Made by a program: the position numbers and the translations under genes. Under the pieces are notes generated by a model. The model was not told where the DNA came from, ran no database searches, and saw only the letters and a program-made list of their open reading frames with translations. Below are positions 35,704-44,972 of a DNA stretch of 64,000 bases, one piece after another. Numbering within the stretch: position 1 is the first letter of the stretch; the number at the start of each line of letters is the position of its first letter. The DNA is from Bradyrhizobium valentinum. GTDB lineage: Bacteria; Pseudomonadota; Alphaproteobacteria; Rhizobiales; Xanthobacteraceae. The stretch is taken from contig NZ_LLXX01000050.1 in assembly GCF_001440405.1 (NCBI RefSeq), positions 50,133 to 114,132 on the forward strand. Direction: 5' to 3'.

Positions 35704-37443
35704 ATGACTTTCCATGAGCGATATCTCGCCGGCTGCGCCGCGCTGGCGGTGGCTGCCCTGGTCACTGCCTCGCCGACGCACGCTCAAGCGCCGACGCAGC
35801 CTCAAGAAGCGGCCTTAAATGCCGAGGCGGCCCAGAACGACTGGCCGACCTATCACGGCACTTACAAGTCTTACCATTACAGCGGCCTCGACCAGATCAA
35901 TACCGGCAACGTCAAGAATCTCGAAGTTGCCTGGATGCATTTTCCGGAGCGCGCCACCCGCGGCGTTCAGTCAACGCCGCTGGCCCTTGACGGCGTGCTG
36001 TACTATTCGGGCTCCTACAGTCGCATCTATGCGCTGGACGGCGCGACTGGCAAGACAATCTGGGCCTACGCGCCGGAGCTCGATGAGGACCTGGTCTCCA
36101 AGCAGACGCACTCGCCCTACAACCGCGGCATCGCCATCGGACACGGCAATCTCTATGTCGGCACGGTCGACGGGCGCCTGATCGCGCTCAATCTAAAGGA
36201 CGGCAAGCCAGTATGGGACACCAAGCTGCTGGACTCCAAGAAGATGACTGTCGGCTTCACCGGCGCTCCGCTGGTGGTGAAGGACAAGGTGATCATCGGC
36301 GCCCAAGGCGGCGAATGGCCCCATCGCGGGCCGATCTTCGGCGTGGACGGCAAGACCGGACAGAAGAAATGGGAGTTCTTCACGGTCGCCGGTACTGAAG
36401 AGGCCATGAAGACCTGGGGTGGCGACTCCTGGCGGACCGGCGGCGGCGGCGGCTGGATGCCCGGAACCTATGACCCGGAAACCAATACGGTGTGGTGGGG
36501 CACCGCCAACCCCGCCCCGCTCTATGACTGGTCGGGCGCGGACTGGAAGAAGAGCGGACCGCGGCCGGGCGACAATCTCTACACCACATCGGTCATCGCG
36601 CTCGATCCTGATAGCGGCAAGCTCAAATTCTATCATCAGGAGCTGCCGCACGATGCCTGGGATTTCGACTCTTCGGTGGGCGAGTTCGTCATGCTCGATC
36701 GTGGCGGCAAGAAGCTCGTCGTGCACGCCAACAAGAGCGGATACGTCTTCGTCTATGATCGTTCCAACGCCAAGGTCGAGAACGTCTGGCCGCTGGTAAA
36801 GAACATCAACTTCGTCAAGAGCATCGATCCGAAGACCGGTGAACTGATCGGTCGCCGTGACTTCTCGGAAGGCAAGGTGGACCCGCCATTGTGCCCGGCA
36901 ATCATGGGCGGCATTAGCTGGAACTCTGGCGCCTACAGCCCCAAGAACGGGCTCTTCTACCGGATCGGGCAGGAGTGGTGCATGGAGCTGACCGTCGAGA
37001 AGACCACGCCGGTCCTGGAGCCGATGGCCCAGCTCAATCTGGGCGCCACGTTCAAGGCTGTGGCGCCACCGGACGGACCGGCCCGTGGTCATCTCAGCGC
37101 CCGTGATCCGGTGACCGGCGCCAAGAAGTGGGAGGTCAACTACAAGTACCCGCCGCTCGCCAGCGTTCTGGCCACTGCGGGCAATCTGGTATTCGTGCCT
37201 GATGCCGAAGGCGTCGTGCACGCCTACAATGCGGACACCGGCGAAGAGCTCTGGTCGCGCAACAACGGCGTGGGGCATAATGGCGGCATCATCAGCTACA
37301 TGGCCGGTGGCAAGCAGTACGTCGCCGTACCGGCGGGCTGGGGCAGCCTGGTGGGCGACGAGTTTGTCGCGCTCTTCGGCGAGCCCTTCAAGAGCATGTC
37401 GAAGAATACCGGAGCCCTGGTGGTCTTCGCGCTCAGGCAATGA
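35704..37443 (+). CDS. PQQ-dependent alcohol dehydrogenase, lanthanide-type motif
   Basis: A 579-residue periplasmic quinoprotein. A signal peptide (LAVAALVTASPTHAQA) is followed by an eight-bladed propeller with repeated ALDGATGKTIW-type motifs. The catalytic Asp lies in LPHDAWDFDSSVG near residue 320. The second Asp two residues after it (DFD) is the feature that distinguishes lanthanide-dependent XoxF/PedH-type enzymes from calcium types. GGGGAGG precedes the ATG. Downstream genes are a cytochrome c and a MoxJ/XoxJ-like protein, the xoxFGJ order. The alcohol substrate is not known; no vicinal Cys-Cys pair is present. Confidence 0.9.
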   Translation: MTFHERYLAGCAALAVAALVTASPTHAQAPTQPQEAALNAEAAQNDWPTYHGTYKSYHYSGLDQINTGNVKNLEVAWMHFPERATRGVQSTPLALDGVLYYSGSYSRIYALDGATGKTIWAYAPELDEDLVSKQTHSPYNRGIAIGHGNLYVGTVDGRLIALNLKDGKPVWDTKLLDSKKMTVGFTGAPLVVKDKVIIGAQGGEWPHRGPIFGVDGKTGQKKWEFFTVAGTEEAMKTWGGDSWRTGGGGGWMPGTYDPETNTVWWGTANPAPLYDWSGADWKKSGPRPGDNLYTTSVIALDPDSGKLKFYHQELPHDAWDFDSSVGEFVMLDRGGKKLVVHANKSGYVFVYDRSNAKVENVWPLVKNINFVKSIDPKTGELIGRRDFSEGKVDPPLCPAIMGGISWNSGAYSPKNGLFYRIGQEWCMELTVEKTTPVLEPMAQLNLGATFKAVAPPDGPARGHLSARDPVTGAKKWEVNYKYPPLASVLATAGNLVFVPDAEGVVHAYNADTGEELWSRNNGVGHNGGIISYMAGGKQYVAVPAGWGSLVGDEFVALFGEPFKSMSKNTGALVVFALRQ

Positions 37444-37453
37444 CGATGGCGCG

Positions 37454-37483
37454 GGCGGCAGGGATTGATCTCTCCCTGCCGCC
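37454..37483 (+). terminator. Intercistronic hairpin between dehydrogenase and cytochrome
   Basis: GGCGGCAGGGA and TCCCTGCCGCC form a perfect 11-base stem around TTGATCTC, starting 11 bases after the stop. No U-run follows, so it is more likely a stabilising or attenuating element that lowers cytochrome expression relative to the dehydrogenase than a full terminator. Confidence 0.5.
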
Positions 37484-37551
37484 CTGCCGACCAATACGTT
37501 GCCGCTCTTGCGTCGATACATTGCCGCGCTGCGGTGAATACGGATGCTGGA

Positions 37552-37911
37552 ATGCGAATACCGTTTGTAACTGCTGCTTCCCTGGCCATCATCTGGCCAT
37601 GGCTGTCGACAGCCACGTTCGCCCAACAGTCGGCTCCTGCGGGCTCGCCAAGTCCACCGGCGCAAGCTGAAGCCTCGCCGAACGACCTCGATGGCCGGAC
37701 AATGTTCACAAGCAACTGCGGCTTTTGTCACCAGGATGGCGGCCGCCATCCTGGCAGGGGTCCGAAGCTGTCGAAGTCCGAGCGCAGCGACGAATACCTC
37801 ATCGAGCGTATCAAGAAGGGCAAGACGGGCGCCATGCCTGCGTATGGTGAGGTGTTCAATGACGCCCAGATCGGCGCGCTTCTGGCCTACATTCGAGGGC
37901 TGGATGACTAG
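37552..37911 (+). CDS. Periplasmic c-type cytochrome (XoxG-like)
   Basis: A 119-residue protein with a signal peptide and one heme site, CGFCHQ, near residue 56; the axial Met is in GAMPAYG. It follows the PQQ dehydrogenase and would accept its electrons. The ATG at 37552 starts right before the signal peptide; the upstream frame is not convincing. Its stop overlaps the next start by eight bases. Confidence 0.82.
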   Translation: MRIPFVTAASLAIIWPWLSTATFAQQSAPAGSPSPPAQAEASPNDLDGRTMFTSNCGFCHQDGGRHPGRGPKLSKSERSDEYLIERIKKGKTGAMPAYGEVFNDAQIGALLAYIRGLDD

Positions 37912-38698
37912 GGCGCCTTGTGCGGCGTATCGCCTCGCCCGGTACGCGGCAAGCCTATCGCTGCTCGTTCTCTGTAACGCATCTGCCGATGCCCGCTCGC
38001 TGGAAGCCATCACCGAGCGCGGCGCGTTGACGCTCTGCGCCAGCCCCAACGCGCTGCCGTTTGCAAGCAAGTTGGGACCCGTACCGGGATTTCAGATCGA
38101 ACTCGGCGAGAAGATTGCCGAGCAACTCGGCGTCAAGCTGACGCGGGAGTGGGTGGTCAGTGCGATCCAGTATCGCCGCGCCGATTGCGACCTCGTGCTC
38201 GACGTCATCGCGCGCAAGGATACGGAGCCCCCAGGCGGTGTGCGGGTTTCGCGTCCCTATCATCGCAGCGGCGTCGTGCTCGCGGTGCGCAGCGATTCGC
38301 CGGCGTCGTCGCTGGCAAGTCTCGGTTCCGATCAGCGGGTCGGGGTCGCGGTCGGCTCATTGGTCTCCATGACGCTCGCCAAGGGCGGCACTGCCACGTC
38401 TCCGTTCGTGTTCGAGGACGATATCGTCGCGGCGTTGGCCAATCGCGAGATCGAGGCAGCCGCCGTCACACCGATGACGGTCGGCTGGTTCAACCTGCAG
38501 CATGCCGACAAACCGTTGCGCCTGATTCCGGCGTTCGACAACGATCAGGATTTGAACTGGAATATCGCGGCTGGGCTGCTTCGCCCCGACGACAAGCTGC
38601 GGCAGCGTGTCGATGCGGCGATCGAGGCCCTGCTCGCCGATGGCACCATCGCGCGGATCTATGCTCGCTACGGCATCGAGCTGCGACCTCCGCAGTGA
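37904..38698 (+). CDS. Periplasmic solute-binding-3-like protein (MoxJ/XoxJ-like)
   Basis: A 264-residue protein with a signal peptide and a type-II periplasmic-binding fold of family 3 (LEAITERGALTLCASPNALPFASK at the start; IARIYARYGIEL at the end). Its ATG lies inside the cytochrome's last codons, so translation is coupled. In methylotroph clusters this position is held by MoxJ/XoxJ, which helps activate the dehydrogenase. A generic amino-acid receptor is less likely in this context. Confidence 0.8.
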   Translation: MTRAPCAAYRLARYAASLSLLVLCNASADARSLEAITERGALTLCASPNALPFASKLGPVPGFQIELGEKIAEQLGVKLTREWVVSAIQYRRADCDLVLDVIARKDTEPPGGVRVSRPYHRSGVVLAVRSDSPASSLASLGSDQRVGVAVGSLVSMTLAKGGTATSPFVFEDDIVAALANREIEAAAVTPMTVGWFNLQHADKPLRLIPAFDNDQDLNWNIAAGLLRPDDKLRQRVDAAIEALLADGTIARIYARYGIELRPPQ

Positions 38699-38793
38699 GG
38701 CTGCGGTAGCGGTTTGGGCGGATTGTTACGAAACGTTCGCCGATGTCTGAGAATGGCCCCAACTGAGACATGGACGACGCGCGCGAATCTGCG

Positions 38794-39273
38794 TCATTGC
38801 CTCGCGTGATGCATCTGCAGCTCGGCAATGCGATTATCGGCGCGTCGAAGCCGCCGGCAGAGCTCGCGGTTGATGTTCTGCATCACCATCACATACGCAT
38901 GGATGTCGGACTTGTAGCACGTGTAGAGTTTTTGGGCCGTAAGCTCATACAGCACGGTTGGGCTCTCCGCGACCACGGTGGCCGATCGATTCTGCATTTC
39001 GATAAGCGTCATTTCGCCGAAAAAATCACCAGGCATGAGATCCGCCATGCGAATGACGCGCCCGGAATCTCCCAGTTTGCTCACCACCAGCTCGCCGGAG
39101 TGAACAATGAACATCGAGCGCCCCGGCTCTCCTTCCGCGACCACAGTGGCGCCGGCGTCGAAGCGGCGCTCGACCAGCATTGACGCCAGGAGATCGAGGC
39201 TTGCGTCCGAGAGGCCGCCGAAGAAAGGGGTGGCGACCAAGAACGCTTTCAGATCGGGAGAGCTGACAGCCAT
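38794..39273 (-). CDS. Cyclic-nucleotide-binding domain protein without DNA-binding domain
   Basis: A 159-residue protein consisting of one cNMP-binding barrel: FVVHSGEL-type strand (MFIVHSGELVVSKLG), then the phosphate-binding cassette MPGDFFGEMTLIEMQNRSATV. It lacks the Crp helix-turn-helix, so it is a sensor or allosteric protein rather than a transcription factor. The start at 39273 is preferred because the upstream frame is low-complexity and covers a terminator. It stands alone. Confidence 0.8.
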   Translation of the reverse strand: MAVSSPDLKAFLVATPFFGGLSDASLDLLASMLVERRFDAGATVVAEGEPGRSMFIVHSGELVVSKLGDSGRVIRMADLMPGDFFGEMTLIEMQNRSATVVAESPTVLYELTAQKLYTCYKSDIHAYVMVMQNINRELCRRLRRADNRIAELQMHHARQ

Positions 39274-39400
39274 CACCGTAACATACTCCCGCTGCCGGAC
39301 GCGGCAAGCGGGCCAAACCGACAGGATGTATCTGAGAAGAATACTTGTCTGAGAAGAATACTCGCTCGAAGTGTCGGGCTGCCGATCGAGCCGGCAAAAC

Positions 39401-39425
39401 GAAAAACCCCGGCATGAAGCCGGGG
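39401..39425 (-). terminator. Intrinsic terminator for the small gene upstream
   Basis: On the minus strand CCCCGGC and GCCGGGG arms form a seven-base stem around TTCAT and are followed by a run of T (TTTTTC), a standard intrinsic terminator. It lies about 100 bases beyond the stop of the gene at 39529-39732. Confidence 0.7.
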
Positions 39426-39528
39426 CTCGAAAAGCCACGGCGTACATCCGGCCATGACGATCTGGCTCTACTTAGCACGCAGTTTTTGAAGAAAGTGTGA
39501 CGTTGCTTCTCGAGTCGATCGGGCAGCT

Positions 39529-39732
39529 TTACTGACCGACCCCCTCGCCGTCTGAAGGCAACTGCGACGTCGGGCGCTGTTTCATCAGCGCGTCCATGCC
39601 GTTCCGGTGCAGCCAGAGCAGCCCCATGGCGAGCTGGCGCAGGTCATTGCGGGCCGCACCAACAGGCAACCTTCTTGCACGGCGCAATGCGTCGGCAGCT
39701 TGCTTTTCCAATGCTGAGAGCTGACGTTTCAC
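39529..39732 (-). CDS. Small conserved hypothetical protein (67 residues)
   Basis: A GTG start behind GGAG at six bases. The protein is basic and helical (KQAADALRRARRLPVGAARNDLRQLAMGLLWLHRNGMDA). Close relatives, from memory, are common in Bradyrhizobium, with the ARNDLRQLA stretch conserved. No function is known. A terminator follows. Confidence 0.6.
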   Translation of the reverse strand: MKRQLSALEKQAADALRRARRLPVGAARNDLRQLAMGLLWLHRNGMDALMKQRPTSQLPSDGEGVGQ

Positions 39733-39884
39733 CTACAGCTCCGACCTAATCTCGCATGCCGGAGCTGTCTATCGCATTTCACGCGCAAGCTTTGTGAAGC
39801 GGATCACTGGCGGCTCAGGTTTGCGCTGCATCGCGGCGCTTGGAGCATGAACGGATCTCAATTTGCTTTTCGCAACCTGCAATC

Positions 39885-42077
39885 TCATGCGGCTGGATTC
39901 GGCCGGACGTGCTGGGCTGGAATGCTCTCGTCTCGTTCCAGCGGCAGGGTAAATTGAAAGACGGCGCCGCGGGGTTCGTTCGCGCTTGCCCACATCCGTC
40001 CCCCGTGAGCCTCGACCATCGACCGGCAGATAGCGAGGCCCATGCCCATGCCCTTGGGCTTCGTGGTGTAGAAGGCCTTGAAAACGTGCTCTACATCCGC
40101 CGGGTCCAGGCCCGGGCCGGAATCGCGAACCGTGACGAGCACGCCGCCGCCGGCCTCCCTCCCGGTGTTGATCCGGAGCTCGCGCCTCCCCCAGTCGATG
40201 CCGCCCATGGCTTCAATGGCATTGAGGATCAGGTTCAGGATCACCTGCTGTAGCTGGGTACGATCGCCTTCCACCATCGGCAAGCCGGGCGCGAGTTCGG
40301 TCTGTAGCGAGATGCCATGCTTGACTACTTCGCTTCGGGTCAGCACGACCATTTCGACGATGGCTTCATTGAGGTCGAACCGATCCTTCCGCGGCGGCAA
40401 CTTGTTGATGAGGGCCCTGATCCCGCCGATGACGTTGCCGGCGCGCTGGCCGTCCTCGACGATACGGCCGAGGGAGTCGCGAACCTCGCCGAGATTGGGC
40501 GGCTGAGCGCGCAGCCAGCGCAGGGCGGCCTGGGCGTTGGTAACCGTCGCGGCGATCGGCTGGTTGACCTCATGGGCGATCGAGGCCGTCAGTTGTCCCA
40601 TCGTGGTGACGCGATTGACGTGCGCGAGCTCCGCCTGCATGGCGCGCAAGGCTTCTTCGGCAAGCCTACGTTCGGTGATGTGTCGCCCGACGCCGCGGTA
40701 GCCGACGAAGCGCCCCGTATCGTCAAACACAGGCAGCCCGGAGACAGACACGTAACGCTTGCTCCCGTCGGGAGCAAGGCGCGCGAGCTCAAAATCACGG
40801 AACGGCAGGTGGGCATCGAGCGTCTCCCGGTGCTTGCGCCAGGTCTCTTCATCAGGCTCCACGTAAGGCACTTCCCAACGTGTCTTACCGATCTCGGAGC
40901 CCGACGCCGGCGCGTCGGCAAGGCTGTCCGCGAACTCCTGGTGAATAAAGCGATGCTGCGCATCGGTCTCCCAATACACGTCGAAGGAGAACTGCACGAG
41001 GGTGCGAAAGCGCTCCTCGCTCTGCCGCAGCGCCTCTACCGCCCGCTTGCGCTCGGACAAATCGAGGACAAAGCCAACGCCTTGATTTGCACCTTCTTCG
41101 AACATCGCCCCGCCGATCAGCACGGGGACGCGGCTTCCGTCTTTTCGCACGTACTCTTTCTCGAATGGTTGCGCAGTCCCGCTCCGCCTGAGCTCCGCCT
41201 CGGTGCGCGCGTCGCGCTCGTGCCATTCCGGCGGCGTCAGCATTGCCCGGTGCAGGCGACCCGAGGCGAGATCCTCCCGGTCGTATCCCACCATGCGGAG
41301 AAACGCGTCGTTGGCCTCAAGAATGCGTCCGTCCACTTCCCAGATGATGATCCCGATGATGTTGGCGTCGACCAGGCGCCGGATCTTCTTTTCGCGCTCT
41401 GCGACATCGTTCTGGAGCCGAACGTTCTCCTCTGTCGCTTTTCTACGCCGTCTCGCTTCGAGCCGTGCAAGCGCCAACGCCACCCCTGCCAAGGTTGCGA
41501 CAATGACGACGGCCGCAGCAATCAACCAGGCTTTGCGTCGCTCGAGTGCCTCGGCGCGCTTCTCGTGATCCACGAGCAAGAAGCGCTCGTGGTCCACCAT
41601 CTGGTCGATTTGCGACCTTATCTCGTCCAGGCTGCGGATCATCGCCAGCGCCGCCAGCCCGGAGGTGCTGGCCGTTTTGACGATGTCATCGATCTCGCGC
41701 AGCTTTGCTGTAACGGTCAGCGCCAGATGTCCGGCACGATGGTTCTGCAATGGATCGCTCGCTACCAGAGCCTGCAGCGCCTGGGCGTCTCGGCGTACGC
41801 TTTCGTCGGAGACGCCGTAGGCCTTGAGATATGAGGGGTCGAGAGTCAGCAGATACCCGCGCCTTTGGGCCTCCACGTCGGCGATGACCGTCCGCAGCCG
41901 ATCCAGCGTCTCGAGCACCTGGCGGCTACGCTCGAACAAGAGATCTGCCGCTTGTCGCTCCTGACGATACTGGATGGCGAGAAACCCGGTCGCGGCAACT
42001 ACAGCCAGAAGCACCGCGACCACGAGCGTCAGCGGACGAGCAAACCACCGAGAGGACTGGCTCAGAGGGACTGACAT
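39885..42077 (-). CDS. Membrane sensor histidine kinase, CHASE3 and two PAS domains
   Basis: A 730-residue kinase. A membrane span (residues about 14-36) leads into a CHASE3-type periplasmic domain (VIADVEAQRRGYLLTLDPSYL), a second span near residue 185, then two PAS domains (DANIIGIIIWEVDGRILEAND and the block ending GVGRHITERR). The kinase core has the H-box SIAHEVNQPIAA, N-box LILNAIEAMGG, and G-boxes GPGLDPADVEHV and GMGMGLAICRSMVEAHGG. The signal is unknown and no response regulator is adjacent, so the partner is elsewhere. Confidence 0.9.
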   Translation of the reverse strand: MSVPLSQSSRWFARPLTLVVAVLLAVVAATGFLAIQYRQERQAADLLFERSRQVLETLDRLRTVIADVEAQRRGYLLTLDPSYLKAYGVSDESVRRDAQALQALVASDPLQNHRAGHLALTVTAKLREIDDIVKTASTSGLAALAMIRSLDEIRSQIDQMVDHERFLLVDHEKRAEALERRKAWLIAAAVVIVATLAGVALALARLEARRRRKATEENVRLQNDVAEREKKIRRLVDANIIGIIIWEVDGRILEANDAFLRMVGYDREDLASGRLHRAMLTPPEWHERDARTEAELRRSGTAQPFEKEYVRKDGSRVPVLIGGAMFEEGANQGVGFVLDLSERKRAVEALRQSEERFRTLVQFSFDVYWETDAQHRFIHQEFADSLADAPASGSEIGKTRWEVPYVEPDEETWRKHRETLDAHLPFRDFELARLAPDGSKRYVSVSGLPVFDDTGRFVGYRGVGRHITERRLAEEALRAMQAELAHVNRVTTMGQLTASIAHEVNQPIAATVTNAQAALRWLRAQPPNLGEVRDSLGRIVEDGQRAGNVIGGIRALINKLPPRKDRFDLNEAIVEMVVLTRSEVVKHGISLQTELAPGLPMVEGDRTQLQQVILNLILNAIEAMGGIDWGRRELRINTGREAGGGVLVTVRDSGPGLDPADVEHVFKAFYTTKPKGMGMGLAICRSMVEAHGGRMWASANEPRGAVFQFTLPLERDESIPAQHVRPNPAA

Positions 42078-42310
42078 GGCCTTAAGCCTTCGATGCTCGC
42101 GAGAGTGGCTGTTTTCTGATGCCGCCGCAACGTATTGCTAGTATAATCGAAACACAGCCAGGCCCGCGCGGGTGAAATAGAAACCGGCATGCTCGGCCGC
42201 GCAGATTACACCGGCTCAGGGAGCCCGTCAGTTCCCTCGCAACGGCCAGAACGTCACGGGCAGCCCGCTCGCGTATTGTGAAGAACTACCCTCGGGCAGG
42301 AGCAACCCGC

Positions 42311-43678
42311 ATGGCTCCGAGTGAAAAGTCGCCGCGCGGTCGAGGGCCGGCTAGCCGGCGCAGCTTCGTCAAGGGATTGGGGGCGGCGTTGCCGGCTCTC
42401 GCCCTGCTGCCGCGGTGGGGTTTCGCAGAGGATGTCGCCGCGACTTATGCCAACGCTGCGATAGATTGGAAACAATTTGCGGGGCAGACGGTCACGCTTG
42501 CGGGCGCGATCCATCCCTGGTCGAACGCGATCACTCCACTTTTGTGGGATTTCACCAAGCTCACCGGTATCAGCGTCGTTACTGACTTCCGATTGGAGAC
42601 CACATATCTGGGCGCGCTGCCGATCCAGCTTGCTCGTGGCGGCAGTACACCCGACGTCTTCATGTTTACGACCTATGGCCAGGGCATCTCGGCAGGATGG
42701 CTCGAGCCGCTGAACGCCTATTATTCCGACAGGTCCCTGACCGATCTCGGCTGGTATGACGAGAGCGACCTTCTCAAGACCGCTCGCGCCTTTCCGTTGT
42801 GGCGGGACGGCGAACGCTACGCCTGCCCGATCACTTCAGAGGCGGTGACCTTGTTCATCAACGGCGATGCGCTGGCAGCCAGGAATCTGCCCGTTCCCCA
42901 GACTTTCGATGAGCTGCTCGCCACCGCCAACGCAATCAAGACCAATGAGATGTCCGGAATCGCCATGCGGGCCCAGGCCGGCGGCAATTCGTCTGTGCCG
43001 GCCATGAGCTTCGTGTTCTCCTATGGCGGGGACATGGTCAAGGACAACAAGGCCGCTTTCGCGAGCCCCGAGGCGATCGCGGCCGTCGAGATGTTCGGTC
43101 GATTGCTCAGTCAAGCCGGGCCTCGCGGTGTAGGCGGCTACGAATGGTACCACGTGCTGGACGACTTCCTTCAGCGCAAGACGGCGATGGCGATCGATAG
43201 CAGCAACTTCGCTACCGACATCTCCAATCCGGCGAAGAGCCAGGTCGCCAGGCAGGCCGTGTTTGCTGTCCATCCGCATATCGCCGGTCGCACGCCGGTG
43301 CCGTTCATGTCGCACTGGCAGGCGTGCATCAATTCCAGGTCGCGAAACAAGCGGGCGGCTTTCCTGTTTCTGCTGTGGGCAACTAGCAAGCCGACCTCAA
43401 TGCGGACCGCCGCAGCGGGGCTGGCGACGACACGCGTATCGGCCTGGTCGAGCGAGGACTTCAAGAAGGCATTCGGTTCCCAAGCCGCGGAGGCGGCGCT
43501 GACCAACTTGCAGAATGCCGATGTCGACCGCGCCAAGGCGATCCTTTTCCATCCGCAATCGAGACCGATCCTGGATGCTTTCATGATCGGCGTGAATGAA
43601 GTGGTCTCCGGAGCGAGATCGGCGAAGGTTGCGATGACTAGCGCCGCCGAGAAAGCCAATGCGGTGATCCGCGGATAG
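42311..43678 (+). CDS. ABC transporter extracellular solute-binding protein (Tat-exported)
   Basis: A 455-residue binding protein with a Tat signal (SRRSFVKGLGAALPALALLP) and a family-1 sugar-binding fold (WDFTKLTGISVVTDF, GGSTPDVFMFTTYGQG, NEMSGIAMRAQAGGN). AGGAG precedes the ATG at 42311; a GTG 11 codons earlier is possible. No permease or ATPase gene is next to it. Sugars or related carbohydrates are the likely ligands, without proof. Confidence 0.85.
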   Translation: MAPSEKSPRGRGPASRRSFVKGLGAALPALALLPRWGFAEDVAATYANAAIDWKQFAGQTVTLAGAIHPWSNAITPLLWDFTKLTGISVVTDFRLETTYLGALPIQLARGGSTPDVFMFTTYGQGISAGWLEPLNAYYSDRSLTDLGWYDESDLLKTARAFPLWRDGERYACPITSEAVTLFINGDALAARNLPVPQTFDELLATANAIKTNEMSGIAMRAQAGGNSSVPAMSFVFSYGGDMVKDNKAAFASPEAIAAVEMFGRLLSQAGPRGVGGYEWYHVLDDFLQRKTAMAIDSSNFATDISNPAKSQVARQAVFAVHPHIAGRTPVPFMSHWQACINSRSRNKRAAFLFLLWATSKPTSMRTAAAGLATTRVSAWSSEDFKKAFGSQAAEAALTNLQNADVDRAKAILFHPQSRPILDAFMIGVNEVVSGARSAKVAMTSAAEKANAVIRG

Positions 43679-43708
43679 CAGATCCGTTCCTGCCCCTGCA
43701 CGAGTTAC

Positions 43709-43727
43709 GGCTGCTGCATCAGCAGCC
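43709..43727. terminator. Hairpin between convergent genes
   Basis: GGCTGCTG and CAGCAGCC form an eight-base stem around CAT, between the convergent solute-binding and CorA genes. It may end transcription from either side, although no long U-run is present. Confidence 0.45.
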
Positions 43728-43799
43728 CATGACTTGCTCCACCCCGCGGCCAATATTGCGGCCGCGCTGCGATCGATGAATTACTGCCAGCCGCTGCTA

Positions 43800-44765
43800 T
43801 CAGAGCCATCGAGCGCGTTTGAAGCGCAGGTAAAGCACTGTGCAAAGCAGCGCGATAACACCAACGATGACAAAGTAACCGTACTGAGTCTTCAACTCGG
43901 GCATATTTTCGAAATTCATGCCGTAAATCCCGGCGATCGCGGTGGGTACGGCCAGTATCGCAGCCCAAGCGGCCAACTGCCGCGTGATCACGCCTTGACG
44001 CTGCTGCTCCAATAGATTGCTCACCTCAAAAACCGAAGTCAGAACGTCTCGCAAGGAGTTCACCATCGCATCGACGCGTCGCACATGGTCCAGGACGTCC
44101 TGGAAGTAGGGACGAGCGTTGGCGTCGAGACACGGCGTATCGAGGTGTACGAGCCGGCCACAGACCTCCATCATGGGGCCGATGATCCGCTTAAAACGGA
44201 TGAGTTCCTGTCGCAGCCCGAAGATTCGCTTGACATCTGCGCGGCTGAGGAAGCTGTCGAGAGCGCTTTGCTCCATGACCAGAACGCGTTCCTCGATCGT
44301 TTCGACAATCGGCAGATAGCCATCAACGATAAAGTCGAGGATGGCGTGGAGAACGTAGTCCGGGCCCTGGCCCAGCAGGCTAGGCGCCGCTTCGAGTTGC
44401 GCGCGAAGCTCGCTATGCGCCCGCGCCGAGCCATGCCGAACCGAAATGATGAAATTCTTCCCGACAAAAATTGCGGTTTCGCCGTAGGCTATGAGATCGT
44501 GCTCAAGATGAGCGGTGCGGGTCATTACGAACAGTTGGTCGCCATAGACATCAACCTTCGGTATTTGGTTCGCTTTGAATGCGTCCTCAATCGCAAGAGG
44601 ATGAAGCCCGTAGTTCTTCTCAAGCTGCTCAAGCTCTCGTTTCGAAGGTTCGAACAGTCCGATCCAGACAAACTCGGATTTGCCCTTGCAATCGATAGGC
44701 TCGTCCAATGAAACGGCTTTTGCTTTCTTGCCCTTGCGATACAGGTGGGCTGCCACGACGCTCAC
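43800..44765 (-). CDS. corA: CorA-family magnesium/divalent metal transporter
   Basis: A 321-residue CorA-type channel. A large cytoplasmic N-terminal domain (FVWIGLFEPSKRELEQLEKNYGLHPLAIED) is followed by two C-terminal spans, with the selectivity loop IYGMNFENMPEL after the first. The YGMN signature is intact. It transports Mg2+ or Co2+ across the inner membrane as a pentamer. Confidence 0.93.
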   Translation of the reverse strand: MSVVAAHLYRKGKKAKAVSLDEPIDCKGKSEFVWIGLFEPSKRELEQLEKNYGLHPLAIEDAFKANQIPKVDVYGDQLFVMTRTAHLEHDLIAYGETAIFVGKNFIISVRHGSARAHSELRAQLEAAPSLLGQGPDYVLHAILDFIVDGYLPIVETIEERVLVMEQSALDSFLSRADVKRIFGLRQELIRFKRIIGPMMEVCGRLVHLDTPCLDANARPYFQDVLDHVRRVDAMVNSLRDVLTSVFEVSNLLEQQRQGVITRQLAAWAAILAVPTAIAGIYGMNFENMPELKTQYGYFVIVGVIALLCTVLYLRFKRARWL

Positions 44766-44972
44766 AACGAGCTTCCTCCGAACCTATTGAGTGGGGCACC
44801 ATCCTATCACGTAAATTGCCTGGGCTCAGAACTCATAGCCAGAAGATGACGGCTGCCGACTTGTCGCGGCGCTCATTTTGACAGGGTCGGGCCAAAGGCG
44901 ACATCTCTTCTTTGGTTCAGTATAGTGAGACTCGGAGCCTGAGCTTCGTAGATCGGGGTAAGGGGTTAATTG

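Noticed and set aside
36193..38070. 625-codon open frame on the minus strand
   Set aside because: It is antisense to the PQQ dehydrogenase and cytochrome genes, both of which have clear motifs; the product has no recognisable domains.
40317..41834. 505-codon open frame on the plus strand
   Set aside because: It is antisense to the histidine kinase, which has complete catalytic motifs.
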